A DNA stretch of 35,601 bases from Candidatus Poseidoniales archaeon (GCA_012959435.1 DUDF01000032.1:1-35601); one strand, 5' to 3'. Shown: positions 24,292 to 33,460, counted from the first letter of the stretch. Notes: generated from the sequence alone by a model not told the origin. A program made the numbers and translations.

Positions 24292-24765
24292 ATGGAGTTG
24301 CGCGGGACGGTTAGTAGTGGACTTGGCAGAGCCCACATATTCATGGCTCAAGCGCATTATCAAGACCAATTCAAACAGGTTCTCGGAGTAACCGCTTGGC
24401 CTGGAACTCTAAATATCAAAGTTGAAGGCCAATCTTTTGTTCACTACCTCTCCTTGAGAAATGCAGCAGGGATTGAAACTGCTGGAATCGATGAGAGTGT
24501 TAGGCAAGCCGCTAACGATATCGACATGTCTAAAATTGAGATTCACAGAATTCAAGGATTTGAACGCGAAGGGCGTTCATTTGGAGGTGCTACAGCCATT
24601 ATCGCATCACTAAACAGGATTGAGGAGAGCGAAGAAGCAATCAATTGCGCAATTCTGATTCCAGACCTTACACGTCACACCGATGTAGTTGAAGTGATTG
24701 CTTCGGCATTCCTCAGAGAAGCATTTGACCTCATAGATGGAGATGAACTTCTTCTATCATATTAG
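24292..24765 (+). CDS. ribK: CTP-dependent riboflavin kinase (archaeal RibK, DUF120)
   Basis: Archaeal enzyme that phosphorylates riboflavin to FMN with CTP instead of ATP. The start LRGTVSSGLGRAHIFMA matches the G-x-V-x-SGLGxgxyF opening of the family, and TAWPGTLNIKV is the substrate-binding P-GTLN motif; the C-terminus has LIPDLTRHTDVVEVIAS. Many family members carry an N-terminal HTH domain; this one (157 residues) is catalytic domain only. ATG 24292 preceded by AGGG is preferred; an in-frame TTG lies at 24262. Its TAG shares bases with the TruA stop on the opposite strand. Confidence 0.88.
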   Translation: MELRGTVSSGLGRAHIFMAQAHYQDQFKQVLGVTAWPGTLNIKVEGQSFVHYLSLRNAAGIETAGIDESVRQAANDIDMSKIEIHRIQGFEREGRSFGGATAIIASLNRIEESEEAINCAILIPDLTRHTDVVEVIASAFLREAFDLIDGDELLLSY

Positions 24766-25646
24766 AGATAGGGAAGCCAGCTATTGAGGAGTAATTGCTT
24801 TTGTTCATGATCAGCAGATTGCTGCCACACCTCAAATTGCCTACCATTGATTCCCACGGGTGGGGCGGACAGACCATCAAAAAATTTACCGAATTTGTCG
24901 TTGAAGGAAATATCCTCATACTCAATCGCCCAAAGAGTCAGCCATTTTGAAGGACCTAAACCGAAAAATGGAGGTTGTTCCCCCATCTCTAGTGCTTCAC
25001 GTATTACTTCAATAGAACTAGTACCTAGAGCAACCTCACTCATTGCCCATGCCATTCTTCTAACTTGATTCCAAAGAAATGACTGTGCACCTATTTCGAA
25101 TCCAACTAACCTACCATCTATACGCCATGGTTTACAATAATCAACCGTCCTTGTCGTCATCCTTCCTTCTTCTGGCCTGCAGTATCCAGTAAAATCGTGA
25201 GTCCCTTCAAACAGTTTCATCACTTCAAGAATTACGTCCTGGTCATGAGGTTTGTTGAATTGGCGCATGGTTTCCAAACGAAATCGGTATATTCGACGAG
25301 ATGCTATTCTTGGATTCCAATCTGGACTAGTTTCTTCAGCAGCCCACACGACTACATCTTTGAGATGGTCGTTTAGAGAGCGACGGAATCTCACATCACC
25401 CATTTTCTGCCAAATTGATTTCTTGATTACACAAACAGCGACATTCATGCGGGCAGTCACTCCCGCATCTGTTCTGCTCGAAATACGAAGTGATGGGTTT
25501 GTGCCGGCAAATTTTGCCTTGTGAAAGGCTATCTGTAAGTCTTTTTGAACAGTTCTTACCTTAGGTTGGATTTGACTACCATGGAAGGCATCTCCAATGT
25601 AAGAGAAAGCAAAGGCGATACCGACCGTCTCGGCCATATCCCTCAC
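24762..25646 (-). CDS. truA: tRNA pseudouridine synthase A
   Basis: Makes pseudouridine at positions 38-40 of tRNA. N-terminal FSYIGDAFHGSQIQP is the TruA RNA-binding start and ISSRTDAGVTARMN carries the catalytic Asp60 (family GRTDAGVHA). Also visible are DFTGYCRPE and FLWNQVRRMAWAMSEVALG, the conserved C-terminal active-site segments. 294 residues. Start GTG 25646 overlaps the upstream TPR gene's stop (GTGA); an ATG at 25637 is the alternative. Confidence 0.9.
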   Translation of the reverse strand: MRDMAETVGIAFAFSYIGDAFHGSQIQPKVRTVQKDLQIAFHKAKFAGTNPSLRISSRTDAGVTARMNVAVCVIKKSIWQKMGDVRFRRSLNDHLKDVVVWAAEETSPDWNPRIASRRIYRFRLETMRQFNKPHDQDVILEVMKLFEGTHDFTGYCRPEEGRMTTRTVDYCKPWRIDGRLVGFEIGAQSFLWNQVRRMAWAMSEVALGTSSIEVIREALEMGEQPPFFGLGPSKWLTLWAIEYEDISFNDKFGKFFDGLSAPPVGINGRQFEVWQQSADHEQKQLLLNSWLPYL

Positions 25647-26158
25647 TCTTCAGTCAATAATTCAACAGCGTCCTCAGGAGAGTATCCTAGGCCACCAACA
25701 GACCATATTAGTGCTTGTTTTAGCCACGGTAGTATCATTGGATTTGATTTTTCAGGGTCTATTACCTCAATGGTATCAACAATATTTCTTGCAGCATTGT
25801 AAAGAATATCATCAACGGGAATATCTGCAAGTTCAAGTCGACGACTATAACGTTGAAATTCTTTCACAGCTATCGGTACTCGCCTACATTCTAAAGCAAA
25901 ACCTGCAAAGTCAGCAATGTACTCATCCTTCTCTTCGTCTAGTTCCATCGCTTTCTTGTAATTCATCATGATTTTTCCGCCAGGAACGATGTCATCTTGG
26001 GCTTCCGTGTTGAGCATATTTGCAAATTCTGCATATGTATGATGTAAATCAGCGATACCAGGGTTTGACTTGATTTTCTCATCAAGTTCTGCAACTGCAC
26101 CTTCTAAATTACCTTCTCTGAACATCTCAATTGCTGATTTCATCAATTCTTCACTCAT
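25643..26158 (-). CDS. TPR-like helical protein of unknown function
   Basis: 171 residues, mostly helical. MFREGNLEGAVAELDEKIKSNPGIADLHHTYAEFANM has the spacing of tetratricopeptide repeats, and DEYIADFAGFALECRRVPIAVKEFQRYSRRL suggests a second and third. No signal or membrane segment. TPR proteins are scaffolds for partners, here unknown. It overlaps TruA by four bases, so the two are probably co-expressed. Confidence 0.65.
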   Translation of the reverse strand: MSEELMKSAIEMFREGNLEGAVAELDEKIKSNPGIADLHHTYAEFANMLNTEAQDDIVPGGKIMMNYKKAMELDEEKDEYIADFAGFALECRRVPIAVKEFQRYSRRLELADIPVDDILYNAARNIVDTIEVIDPEKSNPMILPWLKQALIWSVGGLGYSPEDAVELLTEE

Positions 26159-26230
26159 GCTAAGCCCCTCGCGATAGCCTCTGCTGACAGCAACTCATCT
26201 ATGAATCAAACGCTCGCGACGATTGTGGAA

Positions 26231-27301
26231 TCAATTCAAATCCATGTCAGCATCGAGGTCATCTAACGAATCATCTGTGGGAGTTGGTTCTGCTGTTTCC
26301 TCTACCCCTACTGATTCTGGAATGTCATCACCTGGCATAACTCCCTGTGCCTTTGACATCAATTCAACCATCTGCTTCTGAACTTGAAGTTGTTCTTCTG
26401 CCTTAGTAACAGCAGAATTTTCATCCATTAATCTTGCAATCAATTCTTTTGCTTCTTCCCACTTAGTAATCCCATAGAACGAAATGTCTGGGGTGAAACG
26501 ATCAACCTTTATTGTGCGCTGGTATGTTATCATGAAGAAAAATCTACCTATCCACTTACTTATTCCTTTACTTTGAGATGTGTCCGGTGATACTCCAATC
26601 GAGCCACCAACAGTTTCGGTAGCAATGTGAGACTGGTCACCAATATTGCAGTAAACAGTTGCATAACCAAACATAGCACCAATGGGGGTTCTTCTCTTCA
26701 TTACTGCCACGATTTTCTCATGTAAAAATTCCAACCCATCACGCTCATAAATGAAGGATTGGTGATGAATCACTCTGTCATCAGTTACGACATAAAGGAA
26801 ACTACGTTGATACCACCAAGTAATCCCCCAAATTATTACTGTCCAGAAAATTCCGAAAAATGTGAAATTCCAACTTATTGGCATTTCAAATGTTGAATCG
26901 GAGAATTTTCTCATCACATCATCAATGTGTAATAGGAATGGAGTAAATGATGATAACAGAAGAATGCTCGTCATCCACCTCCCACTAGCCGGGTGATTTA
27001 TTAGACGGTTTAGCCATGTGAAGAATAACATCACAAAGGCAAATCCTGCGCCACCACCCCAGCCACTTACTTTGACGAATAAAAAGAAGGCTTCAACATA
27101 CCATTCAGCGTCTTGAGGAGATTCTGCCCAACCAAAGAATAAATGAATCACCAAAACACAAAGACCAATAAAATATGAAGGCATGAAAGCGAAGATTGAG
27201 GGTCTGCGAACCAAGAGTATTTCCTCGTCATCTCTCAACGCCAATTTTTTCCTGAGTTTGCTATATCCTTCACCACTACTTTCATTCTCGCCGTCTGACA
27301 T
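26231..27301 (-). CDS. Membrane protein with bacterial PH-like (bPH2) domain
   Basis: About 356 residues. Four hydrophobic segments (roughly 35-58, 72-98, 110-128, 148-166) are followed by SFLYVVTDDRVIHHQSFIYERDGLEFLHEKIVAVMKRRTPIGAMFGYATVYCNIGD, typical of YdbS/YdbT-like bPH2 domains (beta strands, TDRRii pattern). The last ~80 residues are a coiled-coil-like and acidic tail (VTKAEEQLQVQKQMVELMSK; DDSLDDLDADMDLN). Role in membrane assembly or stress is family guesswork. The ATG at 27301 follows a GTG. A TATA-like ATATATG sits near 27338-27350, so it may have its own promoter. Confidence 0.7.
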   Translation of the reverse strand: MSDGENESSGEGYSKLRKKLALRDDEEILLVRRPSIFAFMPSYFIGLCVLVIHLFFGWAESPQDAEWYVEAFFLFVKVSGWGGGAGFAFVMLFFTWLNRLINHPASGRWMTSILLLSSFTPFLLHIDDVMRKFSDSTFEMPISWNFTFFGIFWTVIIWGITWWYQRSFLYVVTDDRVIHHQSFIYERDGLEFLHEKIVAVMKRRTPIGAMFGYATVYCNIGDQSHIATETVGGSIGVSPDTSQSKGISKWIGRFFFMITYQRTIKVDRFTPDISFYGITKWEEAKELIARLMDENSAVTKAEEQLQVQKQMVELMSKAQGVMPGDDIPESVGVEETAEPTPTDDSLDDLDADMDLN

Positions 27302-27370
27302 CACAAATACCCCACTGCTTCAACTTCCTATAAGCGCATACATATATGATTCTATGCAAAAAATGAACGC

Positions 27371-28597
27371 TCAGTGAAGTATGCCCCAACTATGCTCCGC
27401 GTTTCCATGAAGCCATTTCCAATCACCAAGTGTTCTAACTCCTTTTTCGTCAAGCACAGTGATTTTCTCAACTTTTAGGGGATACTCATTGTAAGTGAAA
27501 TGACTTGTCAAATGGGCACGCGTTGGCTGGTTAAATGACCAATGAGCCCTCCCTACTGCTTGGACTAATAATCCAATTTGAGTCCGGCCGTTCCACATCC
27601 GGATATGGAATTTTGGCAAAGGGTTACCATCTGAATCATATTCCGCATCTTTTCCTTTTGGTTGGATTAGTTTTACCTCACAACGTTCAAACTTTTCAGT
27701 TCGTTGCCGGCCAGCATCTTTGAACATACCAGCACCAGCCAATGGAAGGCGGGTGAAATCTCTCAATTTCCATGGGTTAGAATCTTTTGCAGTTACTGAA
27801 AGTGACATGTGTGGCAGCCACCAATCTAGATATGAGCCATCATCAAAATGTAGCATTCCCCAAAACCAAGGGATTGATGGGGCTTGAACCGTTACCTTTT
27901 GGAAATAGGCTGTTCCTTCTATTTCCTTACCATCAATTGTACCGCTACACTTAGTGCCATGAATTCTCAAAATATCATAACCCATATTTCCAGCATATAC
28001 ATTATGCTTGTATTCAAGGGCAGAAATTTCACTATTCCAAGGTGTCATTTTCAAATCAAACTTTGCAGGAGAACCCTCTGATATTGCCTTATCATCAGAA
28101 GTTAATTTAAGCCAAAATTTGCTTCTATCAGCGGCTAATCCCATTGATAAATCGTCTTCGAGGATAGGAATTATCGCGCCCCCTCCATCTGACTCTTCAG
28201 CACCCCACAAGGGATGAGTTGCACTAATAGAGGCCATCCTCGCTTCCTTAAGCACAAGTGGTTCAAACACCTTTTCTCCGTCGAACCACCATGAGGCTAC
28301 CATCCCTGGGAAAACAATTCCACCGTCCTCATCAGTATGGGTTCTGCCGCCACCCCACCAATCAAATCCGCTGACATCAATACGCTCACAATCACGCGTT
28401 GACCAAAGTACCATCAACTGTTTACTACGCCCTGGTCTATCTGGATCTGGTATTAGCACTAACCACCACCACCACCACCATGAAAGGCGACGCAACGGGG
28501 GAAGTGTATCTAGATGCCAAAATGATGAAAAATCACCCTCAAACTTCTCTAATTCACCCCATTTCCTTGAAAGTTCTTCGAGATTAGGGTCCAACAT
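27371..28597 (-). CDS. Tryptophan-rich protein, possibly AttH/CrtC-like lipocalin fold
   Basis: Not confidently recognised. 408 residues with very many Trp, including a run of six (residues about 40-45) encoded by a (TGG)6 tract. No signal peptide or membrane helix. The pattern of beta strands with AYFQKVTVQAPSIPWFWGMLHFDDGSYLDWW resembles the AttH/hydroxyneurosporene hydratase (CrtC) beta-barrel family, which would fit a carotenoid or lipid ligand, but this is weak. It is the distal gene of the ABC exporter operon (nine bases after the permease stop; GAGG eight bases before ATG 28597), so it may act on the exported substrate. Confidence 0.6.
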   Translation of the reverse strand: MLDPNLEELSRKWGELEKFEGDFSSFWHLDTLPPLRRLSWWWWWWLVLIPDPDRPGRSKQLMVLWSTRDCERIDVSGFDWWGGGRTHTDEDGGIVFPGMVASWWFDGEKVFEPLVLKEARMASISATHPLWGAEESDGGGAIIPILEDDLSMGLAADRSKFWLKLTSDDKAISEGSPAKFDLKMTPWNSEISALEYKHNVYAGNMGYDILRIHGTKCSGTIDGKEIEGTAYFQKVTVQAPSIPWFWGMLHFDDGSYLDWWLPHMSLSVTAKDSNPWKLRDFTRLPLAGAGMFKDAGRQRTEKFERCEVKLIQPKGKDAEYDSDGNPLPKFHIRMWNGRTQIGLLVQAVGRAHWSFNQPTRAHLTSHFTYNEYPLKVEKITVLDEKGVRTLGDWKWLHGNAEHSWGILH

Positions 28598-28606
28598 TTT
28601 GAAGCC

Positions 28607-30160
28607 TCAATTGAGTTCCTTTCGCTTTAGGCTAGATTGACCAATAAAGAGAGCGAAAACAGTGAATAAAATCAAGACAAAAATTGAGATTAGTAGTGAG
28701 GCAAAAGGGTTTCCTGCAACAATACTTGGCGGACTGTAGAACCCTGCTAATGCCGCCCCACTACCCCAATCATTATTCATATTAGCAATCTCTATCAAGT
28801 AACTTTGATCTGGATAAGCCAGTACAGATGTGCAATTGATAATTTCAATCCCCCAATGTGAAATCGATAACCAAGTAAGTGGGAAATTTGGTGCGCCTAG
28901 AGAAATCATCGCCATAGCGAATTCCCATACGCCAAATCCAATTGCAATCCACAAACCGTATTTCGGACTAATGACTCCTAATGTACAGAATATTGTACCG
29001 TATGCTAACATCATCAGCCAAGACGCTAACAATATCCCTAACCAAGCTGACATGTCATGGAATCTGAATATGGAATCTGAAGGGGCAAGGAAGCCTGTGA
29101 CAATCGCAGTAAAGAGGATTAACACCGTAGCATACGGCCAAACAAGAGCAATGTATCCTAGAAGCCGGTAAGCAAGAATTTCAGCACGCGCTATCGGCTT
29201 ACCCATGATATAGTGAAGAGTGCCTCTATCCATTTCATCTCGAATCAATCCAGTTGCTAGAAAGAGAGGGACAAAGATTCCAATTAAGAAGGCAAATCCT
29301 ATTTTCCCAAACCCAAGAACGAATGCCCTGTGAAGTGATTCTTTGAGGAATTCCTCATCATCTGGGTCTTCATCGACATTAGGATCGGCATTTATCTTGT
29401 AGATTGTCTTTGTAGTTGAATTCATTGAATATCGAACATTACAATTAATTCCATCACCGTTTGTATCTTGGTCGTAAGGAATTTCAAATGATTCAGAATC
29501 CACCCATCCCTCTCCTGTGCAATCCCCATCATCATCATATCCTTGATTTGGGTTTGAATAATCACCATCCCAATCGATTCCATCTTCGTCTATCCATTTT
29601 TCAGGAGGGTCGGGCGCAACCAATTCAGGGTCGGGGTGGCTATTTTCATCCCACGGATTTGTCCCGTGAATTCTCTCTTGCCCTGTAGGGTATCCATCTC
29701 CATCCCAATCAAAAGAATCGCCATCATTGTCAACGGAATCAAAACCTGTTGACATCGCTTCACCATAAAACATCAATATCATAGCGACGAACACCACTCC
29801 AATACCTAGCACAACCCAAGTTGAATTCTTGGTTCTGTATTGGCGCAATGTGAATTCTGTGACGGCTGTAGCCTTACGGTCTAATTTACTCCAAACGGTG
29901 TTAGTTAGGGGGCGGAATGCTTGTGCTGCTTGAGTTTGAACTTTCTGTATCTGCGCCACTGCCGCTCCCGCTACAGCAGCTGGTGCGCTCACGTACATTG
30001 GTTTAGGAGGTTCTGTGGCTGCAATTGTTTGGGCTTTTACCGCCTCCTCAACTTGGCTCTCAAAAGTTTGAGGTTTTGATTCCACTTGAGGTATCTCCTC
30101 TGGTATTTGGTCTAAAGGAACCTTCGGTTCCATAATGAAATCAGTTGGGTCATCCTCCAT
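28607..30160 (-). CDS. ABC-2 type permease with large Asp-rich Ca-binding-like outer loop
   Basis: Membrane subunit of the second ABC exporter, 517 residues. An N-terminal ~110-residue low-complexity acidic/proline and alanine-rich cytoplasmic part precedes TM1 (about 114-132). Residues ~139-270 form an outside loop rich in DxDxDG motifs (DNDGDSFDWDGDG; DEDGIDWDGD; DDDGDCTGEG; DTNGDGINC) with two cysteines, resembling thrombospondin type 3 / EF-hand-like calcium repeats. Then about five more TM segments (from ~281) with the GxIRDEMDRGTLHYIMGKPI loop of ABC-2 permeases. GGGAGG sits nine bases before the ATG; two bases separate it from the ATPase. Confidence 0.8.
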   Translation of the reverse strand: MEDDPTDFIMEPKVPLDQIPEEIPQVESKPQTFESQVEEAVKAQTIAATEPPKPMYVSAPAAVAGAAVAQIQKVQTQAAQAFRPLTNTVWSKLDRKATAVTEFTLRQYRTKNSTWVVLGIGVVFVAMILMFYGEAMSTGFDSVDNDGDSFDWDGDGYPTGQERIHGTNPWDENSHPDPELVAPDPPEKWIDEDGIDWDGDYSNPNQGYDDDGDCTGEGWVDSESFEIPYDQDTNGDGINCNVRYSMNSTTKTIYKINADPNVDEDPDDEEFLKESLHRAFVLGFGKIGFAFLIGIFVPLFLATGLIRDEMDRGTLHYIMGKPIARAEILAYRLLGYIALVWPYATVLILFTAIVTGFLAPSDSIFRFHDMSAWLGILLASWLMMLAYGTIFCTLGVISPKYGLWIAIGFGVWEFAMAMISLGAPNFPLTWLSISHWGIEIINCTSVLAYPDQSYLIEIANMNNDWGSGAALAGFYSPPSIVAGNPFASLLISIFVLILFTVFALFIGQSSLKRKELN

Positions 30161-30162
30161 AT

Positions 30163-31152
30163 TCAGGACCTCCCTTCAATCAAATATCCAAGCAAGGACT
30201 CCAAATTATCATCAGGATTCTCAATCGCAGTAACTCTGATCCCACTCTCATGACAAATACTTGGAAGTGATTGATGCACTGAAGATAAGTTATTGGTTTC
30301 AACCACTAACTCATCGTTATTTGGGAAGCGTACTCCATACACGTCTTTGTGAGGTAGGAACGCTGTACCCAACCCCCGTGGGTCATCAGTTCGCAGAAGA
30401 ATTCGGTGAGGATGTTGGTCAAGAAGTTCACGAATAGCATGGAGGTTTCCAAGAGCCAAAAGCCGCCCATTGTGAAGAATCATTATCTGTTCAGTAATTC
30501 GTTCAATTTCAGAAAGTATGTGACTACTTACAAGCACTGTCCTACCCATCGCCCCAAGTTCACGTACAACGTTCATAATCGTTGTACGGGCCAATGGGTC
30601 ACATCCTGCTAATGGCTCATCGAGAATAATCAAGTCAGGATCATTGACTAATGCATGAGCGATTTTTACTCTTTGTCTCATCCCTTTGGAATACTTGCCA
30701 ATTTCTTTGTTTACTACATCAGCTAATCCTACGAAATCAAGAACATGTAATGCTTTTGCTTTTGCTTCGTCTCTAGTATAGCCGTAAAGACGGGCAAGAG
30801 TTGCTACGAAGTCAAGACCTGTCATCCAATCATAGAGATGCTCTGACTCAGATACATAGCCAATTCTGGAATATGGGGCTGGATTTTTGAATGGGTTGGT
30901 ACCAAACAAGTGCACATTTCCAGAACTGGGTCGTAATCGACCTACAATCAACTTGAACAGAGTGGATTTTCCAGCACCATTTTGGCCAAGGATTCCGGTC
31001 ACACCACCTTTGATGGCTATGCTAACATCATTCAAACCCATCACTGAACCATAGGTTTTGGTTACATGGTCGAGCATAATGTGAGGCGCTTCAGCAACTG
31101 GGGCCCACTCTTTGGTCTCTCCAGTTCCAACTTGAGAAAGGTCAGGAATCAC
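30163..31152 (-). CDS. ABC exporter ATPase subunit (second pair)
   Basis: 329-residue ABC-2 family ATPase. Walker A GQNGAGKST (56-64), signature YSKGMRQ (154-160; replaces LSGGQ), Walker B LIILDEP (174-180). A ~100-residue C-terminal extension follows the NBD, as in bcrA/CcmA-like drug and polysaccharide exporters. The GTG start (31152) overlaps the permease stop (GTGA) and is preceded by a perfect GGAGGTGA. It pairs with the following permease. Confidence 0.92.
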   Translation of the reverse strand: MIPDLSQVGTGETKEWAPVAEAPHIMLDHVTKTYGSVMGLNDVSIAIKGGVTGILGQNGAGKSTLFKLIVGRLRPSSGNVHLFGTNPFKNPAPYSRIGYVSESEHLYDWMTGLDFVATLARLYGYTRDEAKAKALHVLDFVGLADVVNKEIGKYSKGMRQRVKIAHALVNDPDLIILDEPLAGCDPLARTTIMNVVRELGAMGRTVLVSSHILSEIERITEQIMILHNGRLLALGNLHAIRELLDQHPHRILLRTDDPRGLGTAFLPHKDVYGVRFPNNDELVVETNNLSSVHQSLPSICHESGIRVTAIENPDDNLESLLGYLIEGRS

Positions 31153-32348
31153 TCGCGTGTCACCTCCAAAGAAGAAACTCTAGCAGAGAGAATGTATAGA
31201 GATACGGCATTCATCGTAATCAACATCACTAGACTCCAAGAGGCTGGATGCTCGTAAGTATGGTTCAATCCAAGCATCCATTGCCCTACATGGGCCAAAT
31301 TATCATATGGTGAAATTAGGTAAATTGCACTACTATCAAACAATGCCCATATCAAGAATGCCACCATTTTTGTACCTAAAATCAATCCAATGAAGGCTAC
31401 AGCAGGGAAGAATTTACCCGAACTAACTGATGAAAGTGCAAGCCCAATACTGGTGTATGTGAATACAAGAAGGGTGCCTGCGATAAACGCCCCTAGGAAC
31501 AATAATCCGGTATCCATGACATAAGACCAACCTTCACCACCGACTAGAATTGCGCCTAGGTAATAGGCAGAAAGTGTGAACAATACAACAACTGAGAGTA
31601 TGGCTGCAACTGAAAGAAACTTCATCGCAGCATAATCTCGCCTATTCACAGGACGTGAAAAGTAGAGTGCCGAAGTACCGTTTCGTCTGTCCTCACTTAT
31701 CATGCCTCCAATAATTAATGCCGTTACTATCGGATAAGTACAGGCATTTCTAAACCAAAAAGACAGGACATGCCCATACAAATTACCACGGGATATCCCA
31801 GCCAGACGTTCTATCGCTTCAACACCTGTTGCAGCGCCGACTGTGAGCATTAGCAAATCACCAATTGAAGTGATTAGGACACCAAAAAGAACCAATTTTG
31901 TCATCACCGGCCATGGTTTGTGGCCCTTTGAAAAAAGACCGTAAATGTGGTATCGCAGAATTGCCCAATTCCTAACCCAACGACTATTCAATTTACCACG
32001 CCACGGGCGGTACACTTGGTGAAAGATTGTTCCTGCTGTAGCATCAGATGCAACTTGTGCTACTTGTGCGGTTGCTGTTTCATCACCATCACCTGTGCCA
32101 AAGGCAGCCTCCATTCGGCCTCTTCCAGTAACTACTCCTCCCTTTTCACCCATGAATTCAGCATCAGCGGGTAGGATATCTGGTTGAGGTGATGCTTGTT
32201 CAACAGCCATCAAAGATTCAATCTTATCATCAACATTAGGTTGAGGTATTGATTCTGTGATTGGAAGTGATTCCTCTGAGATTGGCTCGGAAGGTGGGGA
32301 ATCATCCCCAGCAAACAAATCATCAACAGATGGTATATCATCTTCCAT
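31149..32348 (-). CDS. ABC-2 type permease with acidic N-terminal tail (first pair)
   Basis: 399-residue membrane subunit. About 110 acidic, proline-rich, probably disordered residues (MEDDIPSVDDLFAGDDSPPSEP...) precede the first TM; about six TM segments follow (e.g. LVLFGVLITSIGDLLMLTVGA; TYPIVTALIIGGMI; LVFTYTSIGLALS). EDRRNGTSALYFSRPVNRRDYAAMKFLSV is the conserved ABC-2 cytosolic loop, parallel to the other permease. ATG 32348 shares one base with the ATPase stop (TGATG); GGAGGG lies upstream. Confidence 0.85.
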   Translation of the reverse strand: MEDDIPSVDDLFAGDDSPPSEPISEESLPITESIPQPNVDDKIESLMAVEQASPQPDILPADAEFMGEKGGVVTGRGRMEAAFGTGDGDETATAQVAQVASDATAGTIFHQVYRPWRGKLNSRWVRNWAILRYHIYGLFSKGHKPWPVMTKLVLFGVLITSIGDLLMLTVGAATGVEAIERLAGISRGNLYGHVLSFWFRNACTYPIVTALIIGGMISEDRRNGTSALYFSRPVNRRDYAAMKFLSVAAILSVVVLFTLSAYYLGAILVGGEGWSYVMDTGLLFLGAFIAGTLLVFTYTSIGLALSSVSSGKFFPAVAFIGLILGTKMVAFLIWALFDSSAIYLISPYDNLAHVGQWMLGLNHTYEHPASWSLVMLITMNAVSLYILSARVSSLEVTRE

Positions 32349-33352
32349 CAATAATTCCCTCCTGGTTGTGAGGGAGCGGGTGCAACTGAGGTTGCAGGGG
32401 GTTGTGACTGCAACAAATCTGCAGATGATTTTATCCCATATCCTAGACGATCCATTATGACGAGGAAAAGGTCTTCTAGAGATGGTTCGTAATCTTCCAT
32501 TCTGCGAATCTGAACCTTTGACTTGGCAGCCAATTCTAGCACCAAGTCGTAAGTGGTTTCATCCTGGCGCACAACTCGCATCACTCTACCTGTTCTGCGA
32601 GGTGTTAATCCAGCGTCATTCAATGCCGCTTCCATTCGCGAAGCGCCACCCCAAACCCAAATCTCAATTTCTCGGTCAATTGCCTTCAAATCCTCGATTT
32701 TACCCTGGGCAATCAATTTTCCTTTGTGAATCATAACAATTCGGTCACATATTTTTTCCACATCATCCATCAGATGACTACTCATCAGAATTGACCTATC
32801 ACCTTGCTTAACCACTTGAAATAAAGTATCAAGCATGAAACCACGAGCCTTTGTATCTAGGCCATTGGTTGGCTCGTCACAAATCAAAAGTTCAGGGTCA
32901 TGGATAATTGCACACGCTAATTTTGTCGCTTGCATCATTCCTGTTGAGAAACTTGAAATCTCGCGATAACGTTGGTCCCTCAAACCAACGTATTCTAGAA
33001 CCTCGTGTGCCCTTTGCATCGCAACATTAGTGTTCATCCCAGTTAATTCACCACAATACTTCACTTGATGTATCGCGTTCATCTCAGGAGTCAAACAATC
33101 GTACTCAGGCATGTAGCCAATTCTTTGGCGAATACTATCCCCTTCTGTTCGGATGTTGTAACCGAGTACTTCACCCTCTCCTGATGTAAGTTGAATTAAT
33201 CCTAGCAGTGTTTTAATCATAGTGCTTTTACCTGCGCCGTTAGGACCTAGAAGAGCTGTTGCACCACTATTGATTTTCAGACTCATTTCGTCTAGAGCGA
33301 CGTGGGGCCCGTACATCTTAGTGAGATTCTCTGTTGCAATAATTGTCTGCAA
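32348..33352 (-). CDS. ABC exporter ATPase subunit (first pair)
   Basis: 334-residue ABC-2-family ATPase. Walker A GPNGAGKST (36-44), signature SFSTGMMQA (134-142), Walker B LLICDEP (155-161), and H-loop SSHLMDD. The C-terminal ~100 residues after the NBD form the ABC-2 associated domain and a proline-rich end (QPPATSVAPAPSQPG). TTG start (33352) with G-run ribosome binding site five bases upstream inside a hairpin (separate entry). First gene of the ABC operon. Confidence 0.93.
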   Translation of the reverse strand: MQTIIATENLTKMYGPHVALDEMSLKINSGATALLGPNGAGKSTMIKTLLGLIQLTSGEGEVLGYNIRTEGDSIRQRIGYMPEYDCLTPEMNAIHQVKYCGELTGMNTNVAMQRAHEVLEYVGLRDQRYREISSFSTGMMQATKLACAIIHDPELLICDEPTNGLDTKARGFMLDTLFQVVKQGDRSILMSSHLMDDVEKICDRIVMIHKGKLIAQGKIEDLKAIDREIEIWVWGGASRMEAALNDAGLTPRRTGRVMRVVRQDETTYDLVLELAAKSKVQIRRMEDYEPSLEDLFLVIMDRLGYGIKSSADLLQSQPPATSVAPAPSQPGGNY

Positions 33353-33357
33353 TGTAT

Positions 33358-33379
33358 CCCCCCCTCACTGTGTGAGGGG
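33358..33379 (-). promoter_or_regulatory. Hairpin sequestering the ribosome binding site of the first ABC ATPase
   Basis: On the minus strand CCCCTCAC-ACA-GTGAGGGG (33379-33361) continues directly into GGG, so the GAGGGGGGG that serves as Shine-Dalgarno five bases before the TTG start is locked in the 3' arm. An 8-bp, mostly G-C stem with a 3-base loop would be stable. Suggests conditional translation of the exporter operon. Confidence 0.5.
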
Positions 33380-33460
33380 AAGATAGCCCTTGAATCAATC
33401 CCCTAATGGTATCCAACGATTGGAATGAAGGAAAGTAGATTATACCGGACAAATTCGTAT

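Noticed and set aside
24762-24765. Interlocking stop codons of ribK and truA (TTAG)
   Set aside because: Short convergent overlaps are ordinary in compact genomes.
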